DNA from: Chryseobacterium herbae
GTDB lineage: Bacteria; Bacteroidota; Bacteroidia; Flavobacteriales; Weeksellaceae
DNA: 64,000 nt
Assembly (NCBI RefSeq): GCF_025154075.1
Contig: NZ_JAOAMU010000001.1
Coordinates: forward strand, 1,088,958 to 1,152,957
Direction: 5' to 3'
Shown: positions 43,419-52,621 of the stretch, piece by piece
How positions within the stretch are numbered: position 1 is the first letter of the stretch
Layout of the letters: the number at the start of each line of letters is the position of its first letter
Position numbers and translations under genes: made by a program
The notes under the pieces: model-generated
What the model was told of the DNA's origin: nothing
Seen by the model: the letters and a program-made list of their open reading frames with translations, nothing else
The model's database searches: none

Positions 43419-44485
43419 CGTATTTTAACTTATTCAACAATATCCTCGTCACTAAAGGAGCCACACGCATCCTGATCGCTGATCTTCAAAGAAACTTTTC
43501 TGAGTTATATCCTTTGGAATTTTACGAAATCATAGAGGAATTGAAGATTAAATCTATAGAAAACCTTCTGGAAAATTATGATGAAGACTCTGCCCCATTG
43601 ATTCAGGAATATATTAATCTGCTGCTTGAAAAAGAATATGGTTTTATAACGGAAGATGACTGGGACAGAAATTTCCCATTGCTCTCCTATACATTCTATG
43701 AACCCAATGAAATTTCAAATATTTTCATAGAAATCAACAGCATTTCAATTCTGGATAAGATCAAACAAAGTGTGGAAAACCTGGGAGTGAAGCATATCGT
43801 ACTTTTCAGTCACCAAAAACTTTCGCTTAAAGAATTTCTGGACATCGACTCAAAATTTAAAGGTTCTGTTTTAAACGGTATTGAAATTATTTCGCCTTTT
43901 CATGACGATGTAGATATTAACTTTATTAACAGTCTTAGTCAAACCGCAGAACGAATTTATAGTTTAGTATTCCATAACTGTCCACAAATTCCATTTAAAT
44001 CAAAGGATACTTTCAGATTCAGTGTACATTTTACGAAAGAAACATTGAAAATTTCCTCCTGCGGAAAAGTAGATCTGAACTATTTCAATACCAATATCTC
44101 AAAAGTGACAGAGGCTATGAATTATAATTCCTGTCTTCACAAAAAAATCGGAATAGACGTTCATGGAAACATCAGAAATTGTCCCTTAATGCCTGAAAGC
44201 TTTGGAAACATCAATGATATCACCCTGGAAGAGGCCTTGAACAGATCTGGATTCAGAAAATACTGGAACGTCACTAAAGATCAGATAGAAGCCTGCAAAG
44301 ACTGTGAATTCAGATATATCTGTACAGATTGCCGAGCTTACACAGAACGCACCCATCAAAACCATGAGGAACCAGACACATCTAGGCCCCTTAAATGCGG
44401 TTACGATCCATTTACGGGGAAATGGGAGGATTGGAGCAGAAACCCGTTAAAACAGCAAGCTATTCGCTTTTACGGACTGGATTAA
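43415..44485 (+). CDS. gwsS: SPASM-domain peptide maturase (grasp-with-spasm, GwsS type)
   Basis: A 356-residue protein with a C-terminal SPASM domain. The cluster ligands are C240-x15-C256 (with G251 giving GX4C), C294-x2-C297-x5-C303-x2-C306 and C328, the seven-cysteine pattern that binds auxiliary [4Fe-4S] clusters in radical-SAM peptide maturases. Residues 1-188 contain no cysteine, so the radical-SAM CxxxCxxC motif is absent. It is therefore either a redox or structural partner of the ATP-grasp ligase, or acts by unknown chemistry. It is the last gene of the cluster and convergent with the next gene, 17 bp away. Confidence 0.85.
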   Translation: MTYFNLFNNILVTKGATRILIADLQRNFSELYPLEFYEIIEELKIKSIENLLENYDEDSAPLIQEYINLLLEKEYGFITEDDWDRNFPLLSYTFYEPNEISNIFIEINSISILDKIKQSVENLGVKHIVLFSHQKLSLKEFLDIDSKFKGSVLNGIEIISPFHDDVDINFINSLSQTAERIYSLVFHNCPQIPFKSKDTFRFSVHFTKETLKISSCGKVDLNYFNTNISKVTEAMNYNSCLHKKIGIDVHGNIRNCPLMPESFGNINDITLEEALNRSGFRKYWNVTKDQIEACKDCEFRYICTDCRAYTERTHQNHEEPDTSRPLKCGYDPFTGKWEDWSRNPLKQQAIRFYGLD

Positions 44486-44502
44486 TGGTAGAGCTTAAAG
44501 TG

Positions 44503-44880
44503 CTATCTGAAAAACTTCCATTTCGGAATAATAGCCAGCATTCCAAATCCTGTAAAAAGGAAAAGATTGGTTACATCCGTGTATAAAAAGGTAGAAAGAT
44601 AATAATTGTGCATAAAGAAATGCAGAACCAGCAGTGCCGGAAACATAATGATTCCCACTTTTCTGTAGAAAAACATCAGGACAAGCCCGATCATCATCAG
44701 GAGATCAATGGAAAAAATAATGAAAAAATACCATCTCGGAATCTGAAGATACTCATGCTGCAGATATTCATCCACATCTATTCCAAGCCCCATAATTGTA
44801 AACAGCATCAATGCTGCAAATGCTAAAATAAAGCCCCATCCTTTCTTTGGATCCTCATCAAAGTAACTGTATTCTTCCAT
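44503..44880 (-). CDS. Hypothetical four-helix membrane protein
   Basis: A 125-residue inner-membrane protein with about four hydrophobic helices after an acidic N-terminus (MEEYSYFDEDPKKGWG). No family recognised. It is convergent with the RiPP cluster and separated from the Lrp gene by a hairpin. Confidence 0.65.
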   Translation of the reverse strand: MEEYSYFDEDPKKGWGFILAFAALMLFTIMGLGIDVDEYLQHEYLQIPRWYFFIIFSIDLLMMIGLVLMFFYRKVGIIMFPALLVLHFFMHNYYLSTFLYTDVTNLFLFTGFGMLAIIPKWKFFR

Positions 44881-44890
44881 AGGTACAAAA

Positions 44891-44926
44891 ATAAAGAACT
44901 TATGAATAAATCCATAAGTTCTTTAG
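44891..44926. terminator. Hairpin after Lrp/AsnC gene
   Basis: AAAGAACTTATG and CATAAGTTCTTT form a 12-bp stem with an 8-nt loop, downstream of the regulator on the minus strand. Confidence 0.75.
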
Positions 44927-44951
44927 TATATTTATTCGTTTAAAATTTGAA

Positions 44952-45422
44952 TTATATAGAAATAGCGTTGATCAATCTGTTTTTGTCGCTCAAGTACTCT
45001 TCCATGGAGATCATACTCTCGGTTCTCATTACATCTTGAATGTCGTCTATCTGATAGATAATTCTTTTCGCATCTTCCGTATTCTTAGCTCTTACTTTAC
45101 AGAAAATATTATATTTCCCGGAAATAACGCTCGCTTCAATTACGTTTGGAAGTATTGATAATTCTTTCAATACCTCTTGAGTGCGGTTTGATTTTGTCAA
45201 AAGGATCCCAATGAAAGCTGTAAAGTGATAGTCCAGCTTACCATAATCGATATTAAGAGATGACCCCAAAATAATACCTGCATCCTCCATTTTTTTCACT
45301 CTTACGTGAATTGTTCCCGCAGAAACATCCATCTGCTTTGCAATTTCTGTAAAAGGCATTCTTGTGTTTTCTACTAAGAAATCAAGAATTTTCTTGTCTA
45401 TTTCGTCCAGTTGATAGTTCAT
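44952..45422 (-). CDS. Lrp/AsnC family transcriptional regulator
   Basis: A 156-residue feast/famine regulator. An N-terminal winged helix-turn-helix (DEIDKKILDFLVENTRMPFTEIAKQMDVSAGTIHVRVKKMEDAGII) is followed by a RAM ligand-binding domain (IGILLTKSNRTQEVLKEL; VIEASVISGKYNIFCKVRA). Such proteins form octamers and respond to amino acids. The target genes are unknown; asnB and the asparaginase gene elsewhere in this window are plausible but unsupported. Confidence 0.93.
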   Translation of the reverse strand: MNYQLDEIDKKILDFLVENTRMPFTEIAKQMDVSAGTIHVRVKKMEDAGIILGSSLNIDYGKLDYHFTAFIGILLTKSNRTQEVLKELSILPNVIEASVISGKYNIFCKVRAKNTEDAKRIIYQIDDIQDVMRTESMISMEEYLSDKNRLINAISI

Positions 45423-45556
45423 ATTAGTTAAATTACAATTTTCTTAAAAAATCCATGTATTTTTTGCAAATTTATAAAAAATTATTTAACTAAAAAAATT
45501 ATATCAAACATTAACAATAATTAACACGGATGATAAAAATCATTAAAATATTCAGA

Positions 45557-48500
45557 TTATTTAGCATTTGATTTTATAGAATCTGTTTTTATTTCCGTTT
45601 TAGGTTCTGCGGGTTTTTTATCTTTTTTCTTCTTTTTAAAGAGAGAATTGAAGCTTTTACTCCACACAACTCCCCCACCATAGGCCTGATTTGCAGATCC
45701 ATTCGTACTTACCATTCCTATATTGGTAGGTTTGGAATAGCCTCTCAGGACGAGACTCCCGTCATTCTTTTTAGAAACATCATACTCAATAGACCCTTCC
45801 CCGGAAAGATAATTTGTCTGTGTTCCTTCTGTTTTTGTCAGTGGAATACCCAGTCCGGTTTTAATATTGACCCTTGGTGAAAGGGCTACACTTACCCCGG
45901 CATTAGCCCGGTCACCAGTGTTGGAATTTTGATCACCTTTTACATAATTCAGATCGATCTGGAATTCGTTACTCATGGTATTCAATACAGAACCCAGCTG
46001 TTTAAGAAGCATATTATATCCGGAAGATTCTGCGACTCCCGCCACGTCAAAATCCACTCCTCCACTATTGGAGACATTAAAGGTACTTAACAGCAATACA
46101 GAACCAAACTGGAGTACTTTCTCGCCCTCCTGGCTCATCTTGGCTGCCAATGTTTCCTTTACCTGGCTGGACACGTCAAGAGCCGTCACATTCAGGTCTA
46201 TTTTCGGATTGATTAAGGATTGGGTAATATTCGCCTGAAGCAGTACACTGATCGGCTGCAGTTTTCCCATACTTAAATATTCCCCTGCATTCGATACCAT
46301 TCTTACATAATTGGCTGTAATATCCAGTGCAGGCTTCATAGCATCACCATCCCACCTTATGCTACTGTTCTTTTCGATCTGGAAGGTCTTATTCAGAATC
46401 GCTTTAGAAACAAATGTTCCGTTATCTACTTTATAAGTTCCGTTCATGGCGATTCCTCCACGTCTTCCCATCTGAAACCTCAGCCTGTCAGCCGTTCCTT
46501 TTACGGTAATATTTCCTACATCATCGCCCACAAGTACGTTTACCGTTGTTCCTTTATCCACATCAAGACTGAAGTCGATATTCATATTCGCACCCGTCTT
46601 TTTCTTTTCCTCCAGCGTGATCAATCCGTCTTTTCCTTCTTTCAGGAACCTCAGCATTTTGAACTCTTCCACATTAGACGTAGAACTGGAATTAAAGGTA
46701 AAGGTACTTCCGTTCAGTGCCTTCATATTCGGGGTGGAAATACTCAGTCCGGAAACAGGTCCGTCCACGTAGAGATCTCCCTGTCCGTAAACCCTTCCCC
46801 AAAACAGGTCAAAATCTTTCTGTGAGGTATTCAGCACCAGAAGATTATCGGCTCTCATAATCAGGTTGACCCCCATGGAAGAAATCGTTTCAAACTGGAT
46901 CGCCCCGGAGATCGTTCCCTTAGAATTCGTTCTTCCGTCATGTACTTCAATATTGTTAAGGATGGCAAGTCCTTTGGAAAGCGGAATCACCGTATCGTCA
47001 AATGAATAATCTACGCCTGTGAAAAGCAGTTTCAGACCGAAACCTTTCAAGGCGATATCTCCACTGTAATCCAGATTGCTCAGCTTTCCGTTGATCTTAA
47101 GGTCACCCGTCGCTTTTCCTCTTATATTTCCGAAAACAGTCTGAACGAACTGTTGGGTAAAGGCAAGGTCAAAATCCCGCATTTCCGCCGTCAGATCGAT
47201 CGTAGGAGAAGCGGTATTGTTGTTTACGGTACCTGTAAGATGCAGGTTATTATTTCCGAGAACTCCGGCAGAAGTTACTTTCACATCTACATCATAAACG
47301 TTCAGTGAGAATCCATTAGTCGCAGAAATCGTAAGGTCGCCCATTTCATTTCCGTTCATCATGATATTGTCTACCGTAAGGTCTACCAATGGCTGCAGCG
47401 TGCTCTTATCCATTTTGATCTTTACACTTCCGTTCGCCAGACCTTTGATTCCCATCGGATTTCCTCCGGACTGCATTTCAAGGAGCTTTTCTACGGCAAA
47501 TTCATCGATATCCGCATCTATATAAAAGTCTTTTGCAGATTTAAACTGTGCCTCTTTAATGAACAGGGCACTTTTATCTGAAAATACCCTCAGATTATGA
47601 ATGTCAAAATCAGCAGTACTTTTCCTGTAGGTAATAGAATGATCCAATTCTGGGCTGGTATCTATCGCCCAGGTAACATCATTGAACTTCACTTCTGTAG
47701 GCTCAAACCTGAAAACATAATCTCCCGCTGCATTGGTAGACTGATCTACATTAATGGCGTATGCTTTAAGGCTTTCACTCAGTTCATCCTCCGGACTTCC
47801 ATGTTTAAATGTTGTCGCAAGATGAAGTGCCGTATTGTTTTCATTCTTTCCTCTGAGTTCAAAATCTTTGATAATATTCTTATTGTACACCAGTTTACTG
47901 ATCCTTGCATACAGCTGCTCATCAAGCTTTGCCGTATTGATTCTGACCATTACACTGTCGATCATCGCACTGTCTCTGGAAATATTATTCCGGTCATTAA
48001 GTTTATATTCAGGATTGGTGGCCGCCAACGCTTTGTCTGCTTCGGTGATCTCCTCCTTTTTGGTCATGATATACTTCAGGGAAGCTGCATCCAGATTCAG
48101 GATCAGGTCATTGGAATCTCCGTTATATTCTCCTTCTATCAAAGCACCCTGCGGAAGTTTAAGATCCGGCAGAAAATAATTCACAACACCCTGCTGAACA
48201 TCAAAATTCATTTTGAAGCTCTGGCCTCTGTATAGTTTTCTCGGCGGAGGTCCTACCAGTATTCTTCCGATACCGTTTTCCATCATTCCCACAAGATCAC
48301 CAAGGTTGTATTTTCCTGAGATTTTACCACTGGCTGCTCCCGGTGCATCGACCTCTATTACACGTCCACCCGCTTCCACAAAGGTTTTAATCTTTGCTTT
48401 TGGAACGATATATTTCTGTGTAGTTGTAGCAAAATGCAGATCATTAGCATCCACATCCAGGGTCAGATCATTAATGGAAGACATGGACATTTTACCTACC

Positions 48501-50347
48501 ACCTGGCCGCTCACGATCTGACTTCCCGGTTTGTTGGTGAAATAATTCATGTTCAGATGGGTGACATCTGCATTCACATCCATCATAATCCTAGGGGTAC
48601 TGAAATCAATAAGTCCCTTAATGGTAGCTTTCGCCTGCTCATCATTTATGGTGATAAGTCCGTTATATTTTTTATGGTCTAATAAACCGTCCAGATACAG
48701 ATTGCTGATTTGCTTATCCATAATCTCAATGCTGCTGATCTGGGATTTGGTGGTGAGACGCATGGTATTGACGTCAAAACTCTGCCCGTTCAGATCAAAT
48801 TTACCGGAGATAAGACCGACTGCTTTATTTTTGGTGATGACAGATGTATTCAGGTCTTTTACTTCCAGATATCCAGAATATTTAGGCATTGTTGTGCTGT
48901 ATCCCGTCAATGAAAGTTTAGTGATTTTCGCCTGTCCTATTCCCGTCATCAGATTTCCGCTGGAAACATAAATTTGTCCGGGATCTACTTTTGCGGCTCC
49001 GTTGTATTTCAGTTTTCCAAAATCGTCCGCGAAATTCTTCATCTTTTTAGATATAAATGAAGGCATCATCGCTTTAAGGTCTTTATAGGTAAAATCTGTA
49101 GAAAGATCATTGGTTTCAATAGAGAAATTTCCTTTCAACAGCCTATCGACTCTCATGGTTTTGGTCGCAATATTGACGTCAGGATTTCTGATCAGGAAGT
49201 CTTCCAGGTGGAATTTATTCAAGGGACCGGTCATTTTACCAGCCAGATTGAAGGGTTTAAAATTATCCCAGTTCGTCACGAAGTAACTGATGTCATATCC
49301 GCTCAATTGGCTTCCCTGCTTGATATTCATATCCCAACGTACACGGTCTGCAAAATCGGACCACGAGCCGTCATGAAGATTAAATTTAATATCTCCCTGA
49401 AGCAGTGAATGATCTGTATTCAGCGTCAAGTCTTTTAAGGAAAGGAATTCATGGGTCAAAGAAAGTTCCGTAGAAAAGGTATCTACCAAGTGAGATTTCC
49501 CCCATCTTGCTGTGACGAAGGACATATTATTGATCAGCGCAGAAATATTAGGCCCGTTCACCTTTACATTAGGCGCTATTAAATTAAATTTTGTAGCCGT
49601 CAACCATTTTCCAGGTTCTCCCGGAGAGTTTTGACTAACGATCGAAACTTTTGAATCGATGATCTGGACACGTGAATTCAGCTGGAAAGGAGGTTTCTTT
49701 GGATCCCGCTTCTTTCCGCTGTCGAAAAGCTGTGTAAATCTGATAAAGTTGGAAATGCTGTCGCCTTTGTAGGTAATCACCTTTACATCGGCATTGACAA
49801 GGGTAAGAGAATTAAAGCTTAATGAATTACTGTTCCCTGAAATTGCATTATAGGCAAGAGACATCCAGTCGGAATTTGCACGGAATTCTCTTGCTTTGAT
49901 GAATTCAAGGCCTTTGTAATCTTTGATTTTTAAACCTTTTATAATAACGTCTCCGAAATAATCCACTTCTACACTTTCCGTAGACATTCCGGCTTTAAAG
50001 TCTTTGTTAACGATCTGAAGTGCCTGATTGGCGGCCCACTGCTTGGTTGCCGGAAGATTAATGGCCGTAAGGATTCCTCCAACAAGAATAACTCCCAGCC
50101 AGAAAAGGATCAGGAGAAGTTTGGCCCACCAGGAGTAGCTGGTCACATCTTTTACCGCCTGTTTTCCAAATTCTTCAGCCGTTTCTACGGGATGATGAAT
50201 GGCATCTGATGCCAGTTCAGATGCTTCTTTAACGGTCTCCTTCACAGCGCCTTCTACATTCTCCACAGTCTTCTGTACCTGATCACTTAGGTTCTCAGCT
50301 ACAGATTTTTTATTCTCATTCTCGTTATTATTCTCTAACTTTGCCAT
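45557..50347 (-). CDS. TamB-like translocation and assembly module protein
   Basis: A very large (1596-residue) envelope protein of the TamB/AsmA-like superfamily, which forms a hydrophobic-groove bridge across the periplasm and moves phospholipids or assists outer-membrane protein assembly. The start MAKLENNNENENKK is chosen because upstream codons belong to the divergent tsaD region. An amphipathic Glu/Lys/Val N-terminus precedes one membrane helix (about residues 80-100), then long beta-strand repeats, then a C-terminal DUF490/TamB domain (about residues 1150-1540), and a Lys-rich tail. No TamA partner gene is adjacent. Confidence 0.88.
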   Translation of the reverse strand: MAKLENNNENENKKSVAENLSDQVQKTVENVEGAVKETVKEASELASDAIHHPVETAEEFGKQAVKDVTSYSWWAKLLLILFWLGVILVGGILTAINLPATKQWAANQALQIVNKDFKAGMSTESVEVDYFGDVIIKGLKIKDYKGLEFIKAREFRANSDWMSLAYNAISGNSNSLSFNSLTLVNADVKVITYKGDSISNFIRFTQLFDSGKKRDPKKPPFQLNSRVQIIDSKVSIVSQNSPGEPGKWLTATKFNLIAPNVKVNGPNISALINNMSFVTARWGKSHLVDTFSTELSLTHEFLSLKDLTLNTDHSLLQGDIKFNLHDGSWSDFADRVRWDMNIKQGSQLSGYDISYFVTNWDNFKPFNLAGKMTGPLNKFHLEDFLIRNPDVNIATKTMRVDRLLKGNFSIETNDLSTDFTYKDLKAMMPSFISKKMKNFADDFGKLKYNGAAKVDPGQIYVSSGNLMTGIGQAKITKLSLTGYSTTMPKYSGYLEVKDLNTSVITKNKAVGLISGKFDLNGQSFDVNTMRLTTKSQISSIEIMDKQISNLYLDGLLDHKKYNGLITINDEQAKATIKGLIDFSTPRIMMDVNADVTHLNMNYFTNKPGSQIVSGQVVGKMSMSSINDLTLDVDANDLHFATTTQKYIVPKAKIKTFVEAGGRVIEVDAPGAASGKISGKYNLGDLVGMMENGIGRILVGPPPRKLYRGQSFKMNFDVQQGVVNYFLPDLKLPQGALIEGEYNGDSNDLILNLDAASLKYIMTKKEEITEADKALAATNPEYKLNDRNNISRDSAMIDSVMVRINTAKLDEQLYARISKLVYNKNIIKDFELRGKNENNTALHLATTFKHGSPEDELSESLKAYAINVDQSTNAAGDYVFRFEPTEVKFNDVTWAIDTSPELDHSITYRKSTADFDIHNLRVFSDKSALFIKEAQFKSAKDFYIDADIDEFAVEKLLEMQSGGNPMGIKGLANGSVKIKMDKSTLQPLVDLTVDNIMMNGNEMGDLTISATNGFSLNVYDVDVKVTSAGVLGNNNLHLTGTVNNNTASPTIDLTAEMRDFDLAFTQQFVQTVFGNIRGKATGDLKINGKLSNLDYSGDIALKGFGLKLLFTGVDYSFDDTVIPLSKGLAILNNIEVHDGRTNSKGTISGAIQFETISSMGVNLIMRADNLLVLNTSQKDFDLFWGRVYGQGDLYVDGPVSGLSISTPNMKALNGSTFTFNSSSTSNVEEFKMLRFLKEGKDGLITLEEKKKTGANMNIDFSLDVDKGTTVNVLVGDDVGNITVKGTADRLRFQMGRRGGIAMNGTYKVDNGTFVSKAILNKTFQIEKNSSIRWDGDAMKPALDITANYVRMVSNAGEYLSMGKLQPISVLLQANITQSLINPKIDLNVTALDVSSQVKETLAAKMSQEGEKVLQFGSVLLLSTFNVSNSGGVDFDVAGVAESSGYNMLLKQLGSVLNTMSNEFQIDLNYVKGDQNSNTGDRANAGVSVALSPRVNIKTGLGIPLTKTEGTQTNYLSGEGSIEYDVSKKNDGSLVLRGYSKPTNIGMVSTNGSANQAYGGGVVWSKSFNSLFKKKKKDKKPAEPKTEIKTDSIKSNAK

Positions 50348-50351
50348 TATT
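50348..50351. promoter_or_regulatory. 4-bp gap between divergent start codons
   Basis: The start codons of the TamB-like gene (minus, 50345-50347) and tsaD (plus, 50352-50354) are 4 bp apart. Each gene's promoter and 5' leader must therefore lie inside the other gene's coding region. Confidence 0.8.
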
Positions 50352-51368
50352 ATGAGCGACTCTATAATTTTAGGTATTGAATCGTCCTGCGACGACACCT
50401 CAGCAGCTATCATCAAGGGAAACTGTATTCTGTCCAATATTGCTGCGAATCAGGCCATCCATAAAGAATATGGGGGTGTAGTCCCGGAACTGGCATCGCG
50501 AGCGCATCAGCAAAATATCATCCCCGTTGTTGAAAAATCTATTACTAAAGCAAATATACAACAAAATGCTATTTCAGCTATAGGATTTACACGCGGCCCC
50601 GGACTTTTAGGATCTCTTCTTGTAGGAACGTCATTTGCTAAGTCTTTGGCAATGAGTCTGAATGTTCCGTTGATTGAAGTTAACCATCTCCAGGCCCACA
50701 TTTTAGCCCATTTTATCGAAGATGCAAATCCTATGCCGCCACAATTCCCTTTCCTGTGTCTTACGGTAAGCGGAGGGCACACCATGATCGTATTGGTGAA
50801 GGATTATTTTGATATGGAAATTATCGGAAAAACAATTGATGATGCCGCCGGAGAAGCTTTTGACAAAATCGGAAAAATTTTCGATCTGGACTATCCTGCA
50901 GGACCTATTATAGACCGACTGGCTAAGGAAGGAAATCCTGATGCTTTTACGTTTAACAAACCGAGAATGGAGAATTATGATTATTCATTCAGCGGTATAA
51001 AAACGTCTGTCCTTTATTTCATTCAGAAGGAGGTGAGAAAAAATCCTGATTTTATTAAGGAAAACCTGAATGATCTGTGTGCTTCCGTTCAGAGAACAAT
51101 CGTTGAAATTCTGATGGCTAAACTTGAAAAAGCAGCTAAAGAATTAAATGTAAAAGAAGTGGCGATTGCAGGTGGAGTTTCTGCCAATTCCGCTTTAAGA
51201 AAGGCGATGGAGGATAATCATGAAAAATTAGGCTGGAATATCTACATTCCAAAATTTGAATATACAACAGACAACGCCGCGATGATTGCTATGGTGGCTC
51301 AACTGAAATATGAGCGAGGAGAATTTACGGATATGAAAACGTCCGCAACTGCAAAATATGATTTATGA
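50352..51368 (+). CDS. tsaD: tRNA threonylcarbamoyladenosine biosynthesis protein TsaD
   Basis: Transfers the threonylcarbamoyl group to A37 of ANN-decoding tRNAs, with TsaB and TsaE. The 338-residue protein has the ASKHA-fold opener ILGIESSCDDTSAAII, the iron/metal-binding VNHLQAHILAHF, SGGHTMIVLV, the DDAAGEAFDKIGK segment, and AGGVSANSALRKAM, and ends with the second metal His replaced context YTTDNAAMIA. Its stop overlaps the next gene by 4 bp (ATGA). Confidence 0.97.
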   Translation: MSDSIILGIESSCDDTSAAIIKGNCILSNIAANQAIHKEYGGVVPELASRAHQQNIIPVVEKSITKANIQQNAISAIGFTRGPGLLGSLLVGTSFAKSLAMSLNVPLIEVNHLQAHILAHFIEDANPMPPQFPFLCLTVSGGHTMIVLVKDYFDMEIIGKTIDDAAGEAFDKIGKIFDLDYPAGPIIDRLAKEGNPDAFTFNKPRMENYDYSFSGIKTSVLYFIQKEVRKNPDFIKENLNDLCASVQRTIVEILMAKLEKAAKELNVKEVAIAGGVSANSALRKAMEDNHEKLGWNIYIPKFEYTTDNAAMIAMVAQLKYERGEFTDMKTSATAKYDL

Positions 51369-51781
51369 AAATACTCTTAGAAGAAAAAGTACTGGGAACC
51401 CAATCTAAAAAGAACTCAAAATATTATTGGGTTTTAGAAACGATTACCGGAAAAAATGAAGTGACAGAAAAATCTGAAGACGAAGATGAAGATTATTTAA
51501 TGATCAGTTCAGAAACTGGATATGTTCAAAATATAAAGGAAGAGATCGTAGAGAAAATCAATTCAGAAAATGTATTTAGTTTTACGTACGAACCCAAAGA
51601 AGGAGATTATTTATCCATCAAAAATAATTTAAGAAAAAACGAATATTTGAATTTAATTTTCATGAATAATAAGTGGCTTGAAGAAATTTACGCCTGTTCA
51701 TATAGAGATTGTGAAGGTGATATTTATACCACGATAAAAACCGGTGTCGCATTTTTAAGCGATAATGAAATTGCCTTTTAA
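51365..51781 (+). CDS. Hypothetical protein coupled to tsaD
   Basis: A 138-residue soluble acidic protein (KSEDEDEDYLM and several Glu-rich segments) with no recognised family. The ATG overlaps the tsaD stop (ATGA), so it is translated in coupling with tsaD. The RsmE gene starts 45 bp later, so all three probably form an operon. Confidence 0.65.
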   Translation: MKILLEEKVLGTQSKKNSKYYWVLETITGKNEVTEKSEDEDEDYLMISSETGYVQNIKEEIVEKINSENVFSFTYEPKEGDYLSIKNNLRKNEYLNLIFMNNKWLEEIYACSYRDCEGDIYTTIKTGVAFLSDNEIAF

Positions 51782-51826
51782 CCATCACTTATACATAAAA
51801 TTCAGGCGCATTCTAAATATCAATCT

Positions 51827-52528
51827 ATGAAACTTTTTTTTGGCGAAATCGATAACGGAAAAGCAATAATTAATGACGAAGAACAGCAGCACATTGTGAA
51901 AGTTCTTCGGATGAAAGAGGGTGAAGAAATTCACGTCACAGACGGAAAAGGAAATGTTGCTTCCGGACAATTATTGATCGAAGGCAAAAAAGCGAGTCTG
52001 AATGTTTCCGAAATTAAAACAGATACTCCGGATTTCAATCCTAAACTTCATATAGCTATTGCTCCGACTAAAAATATTGACCGAATTGAGTTTTTTGTAG
52101 AAAAAGCTGTTGAAATGGGTATTTCTGAGATTACCATTTTACAAACTGAAAAAACAGAGCGTAAAAATATCAGTATAGACAAACTCAGAAAACAAGCCAT
52201 TGCGGCCTCAAAACAAAGTTTGCGGTTTCATTTTCCTGTGGTTAATGATTTAATTAAACTTCCTGATTTTCTGAAAAATATTAGTCCAGAAAAGACTTTC
52301 GTGGCACACTGTCATGAAAATCTGGAAAGAATTAAGCTTAACCATATTCCTGCTTTGGAGGAGATCACTTTTTTAATTGGTCCTGAAGGAGATTTTTCTG
52401 AAAGGGAAATCCAGTTTCTATCCGACAGTCATATAAAAGCAGTCTCACTTGGAAACCAAAGGCTGAGAACTGAAACGGCGGGGGTGTTTGTAGCGGCGTG
52501 GAATTATTTTAGGATGGTGAAAGGGTAA
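51827..52528 (+). CDS. rsmE: 16S rRNA (uracil(1498)-N(3))-methyltransferase RsmE
   Basis: A SPOUT-class methyltransferase that modifies U1498 of 16S rRNA, 233 residues. The N-terminal PUA-like domain (DEEQQHIVKVLRMKEGEEIHVTDGKGN) and the knotted SAM-binding segments LIGPEGDFSEREI and SLGNQRLRTETAGVF are clear. It follows tsaD and the hypothetical gene, consistent with a translation-maintenance operon. Confidence 0.95.
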   Translation: MKLFFGEIDNGKAIINDEEQQHIVKVLRMKEGEEIHVTDGKGNVASGQLLIEGKKASLNVSEIKTDTPDFNPKLHIAIAPTKNIDRIEFFVEKAVEMGISEITILQTEKTERKNISIDKLRKQAIAASKQSLRFHFPVVNDLIKLPDFLKNISPEKTFVAHCHENLERIKLNHIPALEEITFLIGPEGDFSEREIQFLSDSHIKAVSLGNQRLRTETAGVFVAAWNYFRMVKG

Positions 52529-52618
52529 AAATTAGATGTTAGAGATTAGAAGTTAGAGGTTAGAAATCGGGGCATATCAATAGATCAGCAAATTATCAAA
52601 TCAACTCATCATCACATC
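52528..52618. repeat. Short degenerate repeat tract
   Basis: Directly after rsmE come AGATGTTAG-AGATTAG-AAGTTAG-AGGTTAG units (about 52533-52566, period 7-8) and then ATCA-rich units (52575-52618). It resembles the degenerate tracts of the larger mosaics but has no palindrome. It lies between convergent genes. Confidence 0.55.
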
Positions 52619-52621
52619 AAT

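Noticed and set aside
45975..49408. Several plus-strand open frames of 66-212 codons inside the TamB-like gene
   Set aside because: They are antisense to a well-supported 1596-residue protein, lack recognisable domains and show no promoters.
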